Source: Gilliamella apis
GTDB lineage: Bacteria; Pseudomonadota; Gammaproteobacteria; Enterobacterales; Orbaceae
NCBI RefSeq assembly: GCF_002142155.1
Contig: NZ_NASD01000011.1
Location: 1 to 64,000, forward strand
Reading direction: 5' to 3'
Length of the DNA stretch: 64,000 nt
A model generated the notes under the pieces. It was not told where the DNA came from. It did no database searches and saw only the letters and a program-made list of their open reading frames with translations. Positions 18,450 to 28,110 of the stretch are shown one piece after another. Position 1 is the stretch's first letter; each line of letters starts with the position of its first letter. The translations under genes were made by a program, and so were the position numbers.

Positions 18450-19130
18450 TTAATGATAATTCAACCTATCAACAATATTGGCCATTCGTTTTATTCTTGA
18501 TGGATGTGAGGTAGGTTGATTTTTAGAATGAATTGGCATTTTTGTTAACATTTTGAGCAAACCAATTGGATCTATACTTTCTCGCACTAATAAATTAAAA
18601 GCATAACTATCTGCTTCAACCTCATATTGATGTGAGGTTTCTTCTTTTACAATAATTACAAGTTCATTAGCTTTATCAGTAATTTCAATATAAGGAGCTT
18701 GTCGAAACAAACTTATCCCATGTTTTAGGGCTATATGAGCCTGTTCATGCGCAAGTACGGCTTGTAACTCATTATCTTCAAGTAATTTTATTAAACCACT
18801 ATTTATTCGAATACAACCATTAGCTGTTGACCAAGCATTGGGGGCTGTATCAATATAAACCTTATAGTTTAATTCAATATTATTTATTCGTTTTGGTAAA
18901 CTTTGGGCTATTTTAGATAATCGACGATTAAGATGATGATAATCAGGAGGAATAATCGCTCTATTGTCATTTTCAATACAAGCTTGTTGACTAATTGCCA
19001 ATATATCATTTTCCGATAAGCTTTTAACTCCTTCAGGTAAAACAATCGTTGGTGGTATTCTAGTTTGGCTTTGACATCCAACCTGCATAAGTATTACAAC
19101 ACATGAGATAAATAAAATAATAGATTTCAA
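18450..19130 (-). CDS. M48-family metalloprotease lipoprotein, second paralogue
   Basis: The 226-residue product has a lipoprotein signal with a cysteine near residue 19 (LMQVGCQS), the zinc site LAHEQAHIALKHG near residue 130, and EVEADSYAFNLL as the likely third-ligand region. It shares with the gene at 16457 the segments ISQQACIENDNRA, LNYKVYIDTAPNAWSTANGCIRINSGL and the final HPSRIKRMANI, so the two are paralogues. Glycine of the usual HELGH is replaced by alanine (HEQAH). Its position between queA and tgt is unusual. The role in envelope protein quality control is inferred. Confidence 0.85.
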   Translation of the reverse strand: MKSIILFISCVVILMQVGCQSQTRIPPTIVLPEGVKSLSENDILAISQQACIENDNRAIIPPDYHHLNRRLSKIAQSLPKRINNIELNYKVYIDTAPNAWSTANGCIRINSGLIKLLEDNELQAVLAHEQAHIALKHGISLFRQAPYIEITDKANELVIIVKEETSHQYEVEADSYAFNLLVRESIDPIGLLKMLTKMPIHSKNQPTSHPSRIKRMANIVDRLNYH

Positions 19131-19161
19131 TGGTTCGAAAATCCTTACAAATATTGTCTAA

Positions 19162-20424
<1,263 letters not shown>

Positions 20425-20441
20425 AATTTATATATCAACTA

Positions 20442-20470
20442 TTGACACATTATAGTTAGCGCAGTATTAT
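20442..20470 (+). promoter_or_regulatory. Promoter of tRNA-Pro
   Basis: A perfect TTGACA (20442-20447) is separated by 17 bases from TATTAT (20465-20470), and the tRNA begins 12 bases later. A GC-rich GCGC follows the -10 box, as in stable-RNA promoters. This is one of the best promoter matches in the window. Confidence 0.8.
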
Positions 20471-20481
20471 GCGCTTCCTAA

Positions 20482-20558
20482 CGGCGAGTAGCGCAGCTTG
20501 GTAGCGCAACTGGTTTGGGACCAGTGGGTCGGAGGTTCGAATCCTCTCTCGCCGACCA
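20482..20558 (+). tRNA. proM: tRNA-Pro(TGG)
   Basis: A 77-base cloverleaf starts CGGCGAGTAGCGCAGC and ends with encoded CCA. The anticodon loop TTTGGGA between ACTGG and CCAGT gives TGG, the only proline tRNA able to read all four codons in many bacteria. Its last 19 bases are repeated exactly at 20706 and partly at 20869. The symbol follows E. coli usage for this anticodon. Confidence 0.96.
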
Positions 20559-20567
20559 ATTTAATAA

Positions 20568-20600
20568 GAAAGCCTACTCGTTTGAGTGGGCTTTTTTATT
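20568..20600 (+). terminator. tRNA-Pro terminator (repeat unit 1)
   Basis: AAGCCTACTC pairs with GAGTGGGCTT around GTTT and is followed by TTTTATT, ten bases after the tRNA. Confidence 0.85.
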
Positions 20601-20735
20601 ACTACAACGATGCATTTGATTCGAACCGATAAGAGGTTCGAGCCGAGTAGAACGAGACAGCGTTGCTTTAGCAACGACCCGTAGGGCGAGCATAAAATGC
20701 GAGTCAATCCTCTCTCGCCGACCAATTTTATATAA

Positions 20736-20768
20736 AAAAGCCTATTCAAACGAATAGGCTTCTTTATT
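20736..20768 (+). terminator. Second terminator (repeat unit 2)
   Basis: AAGCCTATTC pairs with GAATAGGCTT around AAAC, followed by CTTTATT. It is the counterpart of the hairpin in unit 1, with paired base changes that keep the stem intact. Confidence 0.75.
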
Positions 20769-20961
20769 ATCACAAATATATTCTTGAGTCTAACCAACAA
20801 GAGGATCGAGTATTACTAGGCAGTATTGCTTTAGCAACAATCCATAGGACAAGCATGGAATGCAAGTCAATCCTCGCTCTCATCCATTCATTTTATTATC
20901 ATAGCTATTAGATTAATTCAAACTTAAAGTATTTCTTTAAATGATTAACTTTCTGGTTAAA

Positions 20962-22005
20962 TTACAAACTATCTCTTAAACAAATTGTTGGTACCAGAGT
21001 TGATATTTCGAAACTTGAATGACCACCTTTATCTGTTAATTCATTCAATAATAAATTACCGATATATTCCCCTTTTTTCTTTGAAGGTAAAGAAACAGTA
21101 GTGAGTGTTGGAATGCTTACCTGACTAAATTCGCTATCACCAAATCCACAAACGGCTAATTGATAAGGAACGCGAATATGTCGTCTTTGACATTCATAGA
21201 GCACACCACACGCCAACTCATCGGTAGTACAAACTAATGCATCTATTTCAGGCCAGTTCAACAAGATATCAGGTAACAATGCACTACCAGTACTAAAATT
21301 AGCCGGTTTTGCCGGATTAATTATTCTATGGGTTGGCAAATGATTGTTTAACATAGCTTTATGCCAACCATGTAACCTTTGTTGAAAAACATGACATTGA
21401 TGGTCAGCACAAAGTAAACCAATATGGCGATAGCCTTTTTTTATTACATGTTCAGTCAACATACACATTGCTAAACTATCATCCACTTCGATATGTATAT
21501 TTGCCACTTCATCATACGACTTACCAATATTGAAAGTAGGAATCGTTTTATTATTTAATATTTTTTCAACAAAATCATCATTTTCAATATAAAAGAGCAA
21601 TATCGCTTCAAGATTATTACTATAGAGAGTATCTAATAGTTGTGATTCACGTTTATAGAAATAATAAGATTCAAATATAATTGTGGTATAACCTTCTTTG
21701 AGTAAATATGCTTGCAGTGAATTGAGTGCTATACGGGTTGAATCTTCATAAATTTTTGTAGTAATGACTGCAATAACTTTATTGGCAGAAGCTGATGCGA
21801 GTAAACTGGCTGCTATATTAGGTTTATAGCCTAATGTCTCAACTGCTAGTTGGATTTTTTGACGCAGTTTATCCGACACTTTATCTGGCGTTCGTAATGC
21901 TCTTGAAACAGTCATCGTACCAACACCAGCATATTTAGCGACATCAAATAAAGTTGTTTGACCTGTACTTCTGCGCTTTTTTGTATCCTGCATATCTGAT
22001 CTCAA
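20962..22005 (-). CDS. LacI-family transcriptional repressor
   Basis: The N-terminus has the LacI-type helix-turn-helix TTLFDVAKYAGVGTMTVSRALRTPDKVSDKLRQKI (residues 17-50), with a hinge-helix region PNIAASLLASASANKVIAV, followed by a periplasmic-binding-protein-like effector domain to residue 347. The closest style is the gluconate repressor GntR group. It is divergent from an ascorbate-type PTS operon with a perfect operator palindrome at 22202, so it most likely represses that operon and perhaps itself. A second in-frame ATG four codons in (MQDTKK) may be the true start. Confidence 0.9.
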   Translation of the reverse strand: MRSDMQDTKKRRSTGQTTLFDVAKYAGVGTMTVSRALRTPDKVSDKLRQKIQLAVETLGYKPNIAASLLASASANKVIAVITTKIYEDSTRIALNSLQAYLLKEGYTTIIFESYYFYKRESQLLDTLYSNNLEAILLFYIENDDFVEKILNNKTIPTFNIGKSYDEVANIHIEVDDSLAMCMLTEHVIKKGYRHIGLLCADHQCHVFQQRLHGWHKAMLNNHLPTHRIINPAKPANFSTGSALLPDILLNWPEIDALVCTTDELACGVLYECQRRHIRVPYQLAVCGFGDSEFSQVSIPTLTTVSLPSKKKGEYIGNLLLNELTDKGGHSSFEISTLVPTICLRDSL

Positions 22006-22201
22006 TTTGAACTAACTAATAGTTAAATGTATACTCCAAAATTTCACAAAACAAATAATTACAATAAGTTAACTTACTAATTTAAATATTTAATCAAAAA
22101 AAGAGAGATTATTATAATATTATGCAATAACAATTTTTTTTTCAAATATATATTAAAAATGCTATCCAAATCACAAAATAGAAAAATTATTGACTAAAAA
22201 A

Positions 22202-22215
22202 TGATAGCGCTATCA
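22202..22215. promoter_or_regulatory. LacI-family operator palindrome
   Basis: TGATAGCGCTATCA is a perfect 14-base palindrome with the central CG typical of LacI/GalR-family operators. A TTGACT -35-like box begins about ten bases upstream, so binding would block the PTS promoter. It lies between the divergent repressor and IIA genes. Confidence 0.75.
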
Positions 22216-22311
22216 CATTTTTGTTTTTTTTAAATTATTATTGTTAGCCAATGTGTTAATTTTCTATTATCGTAATATTAACAAATAATAAATCAGTTTT
22301 TCGGAGGTAAA

Positions 22312-22755
22312 ATGTTAAATCAATGGCTAACTGGTCAAACGGTAAAAATTGTTGATTCTGTCAAAAATTGGAAAGAAGCAATAGAGCTTTGCGCCACTCC
22401 ATTATTAGAGAATCAATCAATAACACCAAACTATATTGATGCTATCTTTCAGCTACATGAATCAATTGGTCCTTACTATGTATTAGCACCAGGAATTGCA
22501 ATGCCTCACGCCAGACCAGAACAAGGAGTAAATAATTTAGGATTATCGATGCTATTAGTTAAAAATGGCGTTAATTTTAATTCAGAAGAAAATGATCCTG
22601 TTTATTTAATTACTTTGTTAGCCGCAAGTGATAGCACTAGTCACATCGAAATGTTAACTCAGTTAGCTTCATTATTTGCTGAATCAAATGATGTTAATAC
22701 AATTTTTAATGCTAAAAATAGCGATGAAATTTTAACAGTAATTGATCGTTATTAA
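22312..22755 (+). CDS. PTS EIIA, ascorbate/UlaC type
   Basis: The 147-residue protein carries the phosphorylated histidine in GIAMPHARPEQGVN near residue 66 and matches the type 2 EIIA fold of UlaC and SgcA. It starts with a clear GGAGG site. It is the first gene of an IIA-IIB-IIC operon driven from the LacI-controlled intergenic region. The substrate is unknown; no lactonase, decarboxylase or epimerase of the ascorbate pathway is encoded nearby. Confidence 0.9.
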   Translation: MLNQWLTGQTVKIVDSVKNWKEAIELCATPLLENQSITPNYIDAIFQLHESIGPYYVLAPGIAMPHARPEQGVNNLGLSMLLVKNGVNFNSEENDPVYLITLLAASDSTSHIEMLTQLASLFAESNDVNTIFNAKNSDEILTVIDRY

Positions 22756-22786
22756 ATTCAAACCAATTAATATAAGGATAAATAAT

Positions 22787-23059
22787 ATGAAAATTATGGC
22801 TGTTTGTGGTTCAGGACTTGGTAGTAGTTTCATGGTTGAAATGAATATCAAAAAAGTACTCAAAAAATTAAACATTGATGCTGAAGTAACACATGCCGAT
22901 CTTGCCTCAGCCACACCAGAACAAGCAGATCTTTTTGTGATGACTAAAGATCTAGCAGCAAGTTCTGGCATTCCACAAGATAAATTAGTAGTTTTAAACA
23001 ATATTATTGATATCAACGATTTAGAGCAAAAACTCGTTGAACATTTTAATAAAGCCTAA
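22787..23059 (+). CDS. PTS EIIB, ascorbate/UlaB type
   Basis: The 90-residue phosphocarrier starts MKIMAVCGSGLGSSFMVEMN, with the active cysteine at residue 7 in CGSGLGSS as in UlaB. An AAGGATAA site precedes the ATG at 22787; an upstream extension in the same frame lacks one. It passes phosphate from IIA to the substrate in IIC. Confidence 0.92.
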   Translation: MKIMAVCGSGLGSSFMVEMNIKKVLKKLNIDAEVTHADLASATPEQADLFVMTKDLAASSGIPQDKLVVLNNIIDINDLEQKLVEHFNKA

Positions 23060-23074
23060 TTATGAGGTAATGCT

Positions 23075-24439
23075 ATGATTCAAGAAGTAATTAAATTCGT
23101 TGTTGATATCTTAAAAGTACCAGCAATACTCGTAGGTCTAATCGCCATGGTTGGGCTATTAGCACAACGAAAATCATTTGCAGATACAGTTAAAGGAACG
23201 GTTAAAACAATTTTAGGTTTTTTAGTATTAGGTGGTGGTGCAACGGTTTTAATCAGTGCAATTACTCCTTTAGGTTTAATGTTTGAAGAAGCTTTTAAAC
23301 TTCAAGGTATCATCCCTAATAATGAAGCCATCGTTTCAATGGCATTAAATGAATATGGTACAGCAACCGCGTTAATTATGGCATTCGGTATGGTTGCCAA
23401 TATTATGGTTGCAAGATTCACATGCTTAAAATATATTTTTCTAACTGGCCATCATACTTTTTATATGGCATGTATGATCAGTATTATTTTGACCGTTGCT
23501 GGATTTGAAGGTTGGCAATTAGTATTTACTGGCTCATTGGTTCTCGGCTTGATCATGGCATTCTTCCCAGCTTTAGCCCAACCACAAATGCGCAAAATAA
23601 CTGGCAATGATGATGTTGCATTCGGTCATTTCGGTACCTTAGGTTATGTATTAGCGGGTTGGCTTGGTTCTGCCTTTGGTAAAGGCTCACGTTCTACTGA
23701 AGAAATGAATTTACCAAAAAACTTAAGTTTTTTACGTGATAGCTCAATTTCTATCTCATTAACAATGATGATTATCTACTTAATTTTAGCTATATTTGCT
23801 GGCCCTGATTATATTCAAACAAACCTAAGTAAAGGAGATAATTATTTAGTTTATGCGATTATTGAAGCCATCACATTTGCGGCAGGTGTATTCATCATCC
23901 TTCAAGGGGTTAGACTTATTTTAGCTGAAATTGTTCCTGCATTTACTGGTTTCTCAGAAAAATTAGTACCAAATGCAAAACCTGCTTTAGACTGTCCTGT
24001 TGTTTTCCCTTATGCACCAAATGCAGTATTAATTGGCTTCTTATTTAGTTTTCTTGGTGGATTAGTTGGATTATTTGTACTAGGACAACTAAATGCTGTA
24101 CTTATTTTACCGGGTGTTGTACCTCATTTCTTCTGTGGTGCAACTGCTGGCGTATTTGGTAATGCTATGGGGGGCCGTCGAGGTGCAATGCTTGGTGCAT
24201 TTGCAAATGGCTTATTAGTGACATTCCTACCAGTACTTTTATTACCAGTTTTAGGGTCACTTGGTTTTTCTAATACAACTTTCTCTGATGTAGACTTTTG
24301 TGGTGTAGGAATTATTCTGGGCAATATGGCAAAATGGTTCAATAAAGATATTATTATGGGAATCTTTATCGCTATTTTTGCTTTGTTAGTTGTACATAAT
24401 GCATTAACAAAACCTAAAAAAAGTAACAATGAAAAATAG
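23075..24439 (+). CDS. PTS EIIC, ascorbate/UlaA type
   Basis: The 454-residue integral membrane protein has about eleven hydrophobic segments and UlaA-like features: an early LVGLIAMVGLLAQRKSFADTVKGTVKT, the ITGNDDVAFGHFGTLGY loop, and CGATAGVFGNAMGGRRGAMLGAF near residue 360. It ends the operon, with a terminator 30 bases later. UlaA-type carriers take L-ascorbate or related sugar acids and sugars; the real substrate is not shown by the context. Confidence 0.92.
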   Translation: MIQEVIKFVVDILKVPAILVGLIAMVGLLAQRKSFADTVKGTVKTILGFLVLGGGATVLISAITPLGLMFEEAFKLQGIIPNNEAIVSMALNEYGTATALIMAFGMVANIMVARFTCLKYIFLTGHHTFYMACMISIILTVAGFEGWQLVFTGSLVLGLIMAFFPALAQPQMRKITGNDDVAFGHFGTLGYVLAGWLGSAFGKGSRSTEEMNLPKNLSFLRDSSISISLTMMIIYLILAIFAGPDYIQTNLSKGDNYLVYAIIEAITFAAGVFIILQGVRLILAEIVPAFTGFSEKLVPNAKPALDCPVVFPYAPNAVLIGFLFSFLGGLVGLFVLGQLNAVLILPGVVPHFFCGATAGVFGNAMGGRRGAMLGAFANGLLVTFLPVLLLPVLGSLGFSNTTFSDVDFCGVGIILGNMAKWFNKDIIMGIFIAIFALLVVHNALTKPKKSNNEK

Positions 24440-24470
24440 ATTATTATCTTTTCATTAAGTAACAATATGA

Positions 24471-24498
24471 TGCCAGACTTGTTAGTCTGGCAATTTTA
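24471..24498 (+). terminator. Terminator of the UlaABC-type operon
   Basis: TGCCAGAC pairs with GTCTGGCA around TTGTTA and is followed by ATTTTAT. Confidence 0.8.
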
Positions 24499-24623
24499 TA
24501 CTATTTCATCTTACTACAACTTAGCCTATCAACTTTCAACAACGTCGTTTATTTAATATACATGACAACATAATTTGTTTAAAATCTTTAAACAACTTTG
24601 TTAGGTATTTTAAAAAGTTAATA

Positions 24624-25169
24624 ATGACAAATAATCAAAAAGATATAATTGATGTTAATAAACATCTTTGCTTAGTACCAGCAAATAATCAATATGCATC
24701 AGATGTTTATAATATTATCGCTGGCAATAGAGAGCACTTTAGTCAATTTATGGCATGGCCTAAATTTGTAAAAAACCAAGCCGATACAGCGCAGTTTTTA
24801 GATTCTTGTTGGTTAAAACATCAACAGAATGAAAGCAAAACCTATGTCATTTTATTAAAAGGTCAAGCTATTGGATTACTATCTTTTAATCAGATTGATA
24901 AAAATAATAAAACAGCTTATATCGGTTATTGGTTAGATGGTTCAATGCAAGGCAATGGAGTAATGACCGCGGCACTCAATGCATTAATAAAGCATTATGC
25001 TATGCAAAAAATAATTAGACGATTTGTAATTAAGTGTACTGTTTATAATGAGAAAAGTAATGCTTTAGCCAAACGCTGTGGTTTTAGTTATGAAGGTACT
25101 TTAAAACAAGCTGAATATATTAATGAAACTTTTCATGATCAAAATATTTATGGTTTGATTGTCGATTAA
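24624..25169 (+). CDS. GNAT-family N-acetyltransferase (RimL-like)
   Basis: The 181-residue product has the acetyl-CoA fold of the RimJ/RimL group: an early NREHFSQFMAWPKFV segment, IGYWLDGSMQGNGVMTAAL near residue 112 (the cofactor-binding turn, where the usual Q/RxxGxG/A is QGNGVM) and NEKSNALAKRCGFSYEGTLKQAEYIN near 148. RimL acetylates the N-terminus of ribosomal protein L7/L12, and many relatives have other substrates, so the target is uncertain. It is monocistronic. Confidence 0.85.
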   Translation: MTNNQKDIIDVNKHLCLVPANNQYASDVYNIIAGNREHFSQFMAWPKFVKNQADTAQFLDSCWLKHQQNESKTYVILLKGQAIGLLSFNQIDKNNKTAYIGYWLDGSMQGNGVMTAALNALIKHYAMQKIIRRFVIKCTVYNEKSNALAKRCGFSYEGTLKQAEYINETFHDQNIYGLIVD

Positions 25170-25234
25170 GTTTAATTATTTGCTGATAAAAAAACCGACC
25201 TAATGAAGTGACCCCATAAAGTTGGACACTTTTA

Positions 25235-26038
25235 TTAAGCGGCTTGTAAGGCCTGATTTCGATATTCAACCGGAGTCAGGCCTTTTAATTTGGCCTTAAT
25301 CCGTTTGGTGTTGTAGTATTCTATATATTCTTCTATTTTTTCAATCAATTCATCTGCATCTTTAAAGCATTGTCCATGATACATTTCTGATTTTAATAGA
25401 CCAAAAAAGTTTTCAGCTACCGCATTATCTAAACAATTTCCTTTTCTGGACATACTTTGTTTGATGCCATTATTAGCTAGTAGCTTCTGATAATGGCAAT
25501 TTCTATATTGCCAGCCTTGGTCACTATGTAGTAACGGTTTTTCATACTGTTTCAATCGTGATATCCCTTTTTGAAGCATATCTGTCACCAAGGTCAAACG
25601 TGCATTTTTAGCCACTTTATAAGCTATTACTTCTTGATTATATAAATCGATAATGGGCGATAGGTAAATTTTCTCTTCATTTACCTTAAATTCTGTGACA
25701 TCCGTTACCCATTTTTCATTCGGTCTCGATGATTCAAAATCTCTTTTAAGATAATTAGCTACTGTTTTACCTGTCTCTCCACGATAAGAACGATATTTTT
25801 TAGGTCTTACTGTCGATTTGAGATTAAGTTGACCCATTAATCGTTGTACCGTTTTATGATTGAGCTTAATGCCTTCATTTATCAACGTTAAATGAATTCG
25901 CCGATAACCATAACGCCCTTTATGTTCATGGTAAATCGATTCTATACGTTTTAACTCATTTTCATAAGCAGACGGCATTTTCAACCTATTAACATGATAA
26001 TAAAAAACACTTTTTGCCAGTTTTGTTGCTGATAGCAA
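25235..26038 (-). CDS. IS3-family transposase OrfB (DDE integrase core)
   Basis: The 267-residue product carries the DDE triad of IS3 transposases: aspartate in WVTDVTEFKV, aspartate in LLHSDQGWQYR and glutamate in DNAVAENFFGLLKSE. It also has the C-terminal IEYYNTKRIKAKLKGLTPVEYR signature. The reading frame extends upstream without stop to about 26110, where the run GAAAAAAC at the end of orfA would allow the usual -1 frameshift that makes the OrfAB fusion. The listed start is only the first in-frame initiator. Confidence 0.9.
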   Translation of the reverse strand: MLSATKLAKSVFYYHVNRLKMPSAYENELKRIESIYHEHKGRYGYRRIHLTLINEGIKLNHKTVQRLMGQLNLKSTVRPKKYRSYRGETGKTVANYLKRDFESSRPNEKWVTDVTEFKVNEEKIYLSPIIDLYNQEVIAYKVAKNARLTLVTDMLQKGISRLKQYEKPLLHSDQGWQYRNCHYQKLLANNGIKQSMSRKGNCLDNAVAENFFGLLKSEMYHGQCFKDADELIEKIEEYIEYYNTKRIKAKLKGLTPVEYRNQALQAA

Positions 26039-26076
26039 ATGTTTTAAGGAATACTGATATTTAAGAGCTAAAACAA

Positions 26077-26588
26077 CTAACGTTTTTTCTTTGTTTGTTG
26101 TCGTTTTGCTTGCTTTAGCTCTTCGAACTTTTTTAGAACAGCATTTTCTGCTCGTAGATAAGCAATTTCCTCTTTTAATTCTTCAATTATTTTTTCGTCA
26201 TCACTGTGAGTGGGTTCAATGCGGGGGTGCTTCATACAGGGTCTTCCTCTGGAACGATATTCAAGCCCTCGGAAACCTTTTTTATGATATCTATCAAGCC
26301 AAACAAATAGAAGACCGGGGGAGCTTAAATTAAGCATAGCACTAGTGTGCTGTGCCCGAGAGACCAATTATTTGTCCACATTAATTTTAATGCTTGTAAT
26401 CTTGCTTCAGCATGACGTAAATGAGGTGTTGGTTGAAAGGCGTTATCACCATGAATCGCAACCACTTGGGACCAATATCGAATCTGACGAGAAGATATCG
26501 CATATTTTTTTGAAAGAATTTCCGATGATTCTCCTGATAAGAATTCATTAGCTATGATAATTTTTAAATCTCGACTATATTTTGACAT
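26077..26588 (-). pseudogene. IS150-type OrfA, frameshifted
   Basis: The first half starts MSKYSRDLKIIIANEFLSG at 26588 (site GGGGGT) and carries the helix-turn-helix region up to LMWTNNWSL. The second half, in another frame, continues TSAMLNLSSPGLLFVWLDRY and ends in a leucine-zipper-like KIIEELKEEIAYLRAENAVLKK before QQTKKKR. The two halves together make a normal OrfA of about 170 residues, with the frame lost near 26350 around CTCTCGGGCACAG. IS3 elements shift frame between orfA and orfB, not here, so this is a mutation. Confidence 0.85.
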
Positions 26589-26661
26589 AAAAAGACCCCC
26601 TGTAATTGGTTGTCCAACTATTGGGGGGCACTTCAAATTGTTTAATAAATGTGCTTAACGA

Positions 26662-28110
26662 TTATTTGATTATAAAATAACCATAGGCGATTAAACCTAA
26701 AACAATAATAATTGAAGATATTGCAATCATATACTTGGTTTTAAATTGGTATTTCTTTACTTCACCAAGTGAAAGTTCAATATGTTTATTTTTATTATCA
26801 AAATAGTAATAAAGAGGTAAACCAATTAGTGTTAACACTATCGAGGCTATCCCATTTACAGTTTGGTGAATTAACATACCGTATATAACATATCCAGCAC
26901 CTAAAATAGCGATAAGAGGAATAACTGGGTAACCAATGACTTTATAAGGTCTTGGGATATCAGCAAATTTTTTCCTGGCGATAATTACCCCAATAAACGT
27001 TAATAGATAAAAAACCCAAATGGAGAACATCGAAATTTCAGATAAGCGATCAGCATCAAGTAGCGTTGAATAAAGGAAGGAAAACACAACTAGGATAATA
27101 ATTGCATTCACCGGTGAACGACTATCGTCATCAATGGTACTTAGGAATTTTGCTCCAATAATGGTTCCTCGCTCTCCCATGCTAAAGATAGTTCGAGATA
27201 ATGTCATGATATAACCATTAATACCACCTAGAATTGAAACCATAATACCAACAGCAACTAAATTACCACCTAAATGTCCAAACATGCGCTGTGAAGCAAC
27301 TGCTGAAGCGTCATGGCCAAGCGTAACCATTTCTTGTACTGGAAATATCTTGAACAGTGCAATATTAATACATGCATAAACAATTACTAAAAATATTATG
27401 CCTAGAATAATTGCTTTAGGTAATACTTTTGATGGATTACGAATTTCACCCGCAACCGATGCAACTTGTGCCCAGCCATCATATGCAAATAGCGTTGCCA
27501 AAATTGCTACTGCAAATGGCGCATAAGTTTCAATACCTTGACCACTAGCACTAAATAGTGCAACTTGCCCATTACCTTTCCATAATCCAAATATTGCTAA
27601 CAATAAGATTGGGACAAGCTTACAAAAAGTAGCAATCGTTTGCAGATATCCAGCCTGTTTCACGCCTATTGAATTAATGCATGCAATAAGCCCCAAAACA
27701 CCAGCGCTTACCGCCATACGATAGGCATCATTGATCCCAAATAATAAACAAAATACTGAGCTAAAGTAACCAACCAAAGCACCAACTAAAGATGGCGCAA
27801 AAAGCACAGTGATCATCCAACCATATAGATGAGAAACTTTAGCTCCATAAATTTTTTCTAAATAAACCAGCATGCCCCCAGTTTTTGGGAACATAACACC
27901 AAGTTCACATAACGTTAAACCACCACAAATTGAAAAAATTCCACCAATAATCCACGCTAACAAAGCAAAATTATAATCGCCAGCGACTTCTAATACAGCG
28001 GGTGGTTTCATAAATGCACCTGCGCCTAAAACCATTCCAACAACTAGTGATAATGCGGAAACTAAACCAAGATCTTTCCGCAAATTATTCTCTAAATTGT
28101 GTTCAGACAT
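26662..28110 (-). CDS. APC-family amino acid permease
   Basis: The 482-residue membrane protein has about twelve hydrophobic segments and the amino acid-polyamine-organocation signature near the start, LSLVVGMVLGAGAFMKPPAVLE. ATLFAYDGWAQVASVAGEIRNPSKVLPKAI near residue 215 is the hallmark of the LAT-like/serine-threonine exchanger group. It probably exchanges or imports neutral amino acids, but the substrate cannot be told from sequence. It is monocistronic. The IS element ends 27 bases downstream of its stop codon, so its original terminator may have been displaced. Confidence 0.88.
   Translation of the reverse strand: MSEHNLENNLRKDLGLVSALSLVVGMVLGAGAFMKPPAVLEVAGDYNFALLAWIIGGIFSICGGLTLCELGVMFPKTGGMLVYLEKIYGAKVSHLYGWMITVLFAPSLVGALVGYFSSVFCLLFGINDAYRMAVSAGVLGLIACINSIGVKQAGYLQTIATFCKLVPILLLAIFGLWKGNGQVALFSASGQGIETYAPFAVAILATLFAYDGWAQVASVAGEIRNPSKVLPKAIILGIIFLVIVYACINIALFKIFPVQEMVTLGHDASAVASQRMFGHLGGNLVAVGIMVSILGGINGYIMTLSRTIFSMGERGTIIGAKFLSTIDDDSRSPVNAIIILVVFSFLYSTLLDADRLSEISMFSIWVFYLLTFIGVIIARKKFADIPRPYKVIGYPVIPLIAILGAGYVIYGMLIHQTVNGIASIVLTLIGLPLYYYFDNKNKHIELSLGEVKKYQFKTKYMIAISSIIIVLGLIAYGYFIIK

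Larger units (their letters stand above)
20540..20885 (+). repeat. rtT-like tandem repeats carrying the 3' end of tRNA-Pro
   Basis: Unit 1 (20540-20705, 166 bases) begins inside the tRNA with its last 19 bases. Unit 2 (20706-20868, 163 bases) begins with an exact copy of those 19 bases. Unit 3 starts at 20869 with a damaged copy (AATCCTCGCTCTC..CCA) and fades out. Each full unit has the same order: tRNA 3' end, terminator hairpin, an AAGAGG-TCGAG segment, a TTGC-TTTA-GCAA hairpin, and GCAT-NNA-ATGC-AGTC. The terminator stems differ between units yet still pair (CTACTC/GAGTGG versus CTATTC/GAATAG). The layout matches the E. coli tyrT repeats that encode rtT RNA. Confidence 0.8.
25204..26635 (-). 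mobile_element. IS3-family element, IS150 subgroup
   Basis: The element spans about 1432 bp. Its ends are imperfect inverted repeats: TGAAGTGACCCCATAAAG then TTGGACA at 25204-25228, and TGAAGTGCCCCCCAATAG then TTGGACA at 26611-26635 on the minus strand. It encodes OrfA and a DDE-type OrfB on the minus strand. A 3-base AAT duplication at the flanks is possible if the outer T at 25204 belongs to the target. OrfA is frameshifted, so the copy is probably unable to transpose by itself. Confidence 0.9.

Noticed and set aside
20706..20724. Duplicated tRNA 3' end as an integrase attachment site (attR)
   Set aside because: The copies are only about 165 bases apart, are followed by the same flanking sequence in each unit, and enclose no integrase or cargo. 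Tandem repeats of the rtT kind explain them better.
20561..20800. 79-codon minus-strand open frame across the tRNA-Pro repeats
   Set aside because: It lies wholly inside the tandem repeat and terminator sequences, and its internal repetition simply reflects the DNA repeats. No ribosome-binding site.
26077..26636. Two independent small genes on the minus strand next to the transposase
   Set aside because: Together they make one IS150-type OrfA split by a frameshift, inside the inverted repeats of the element.
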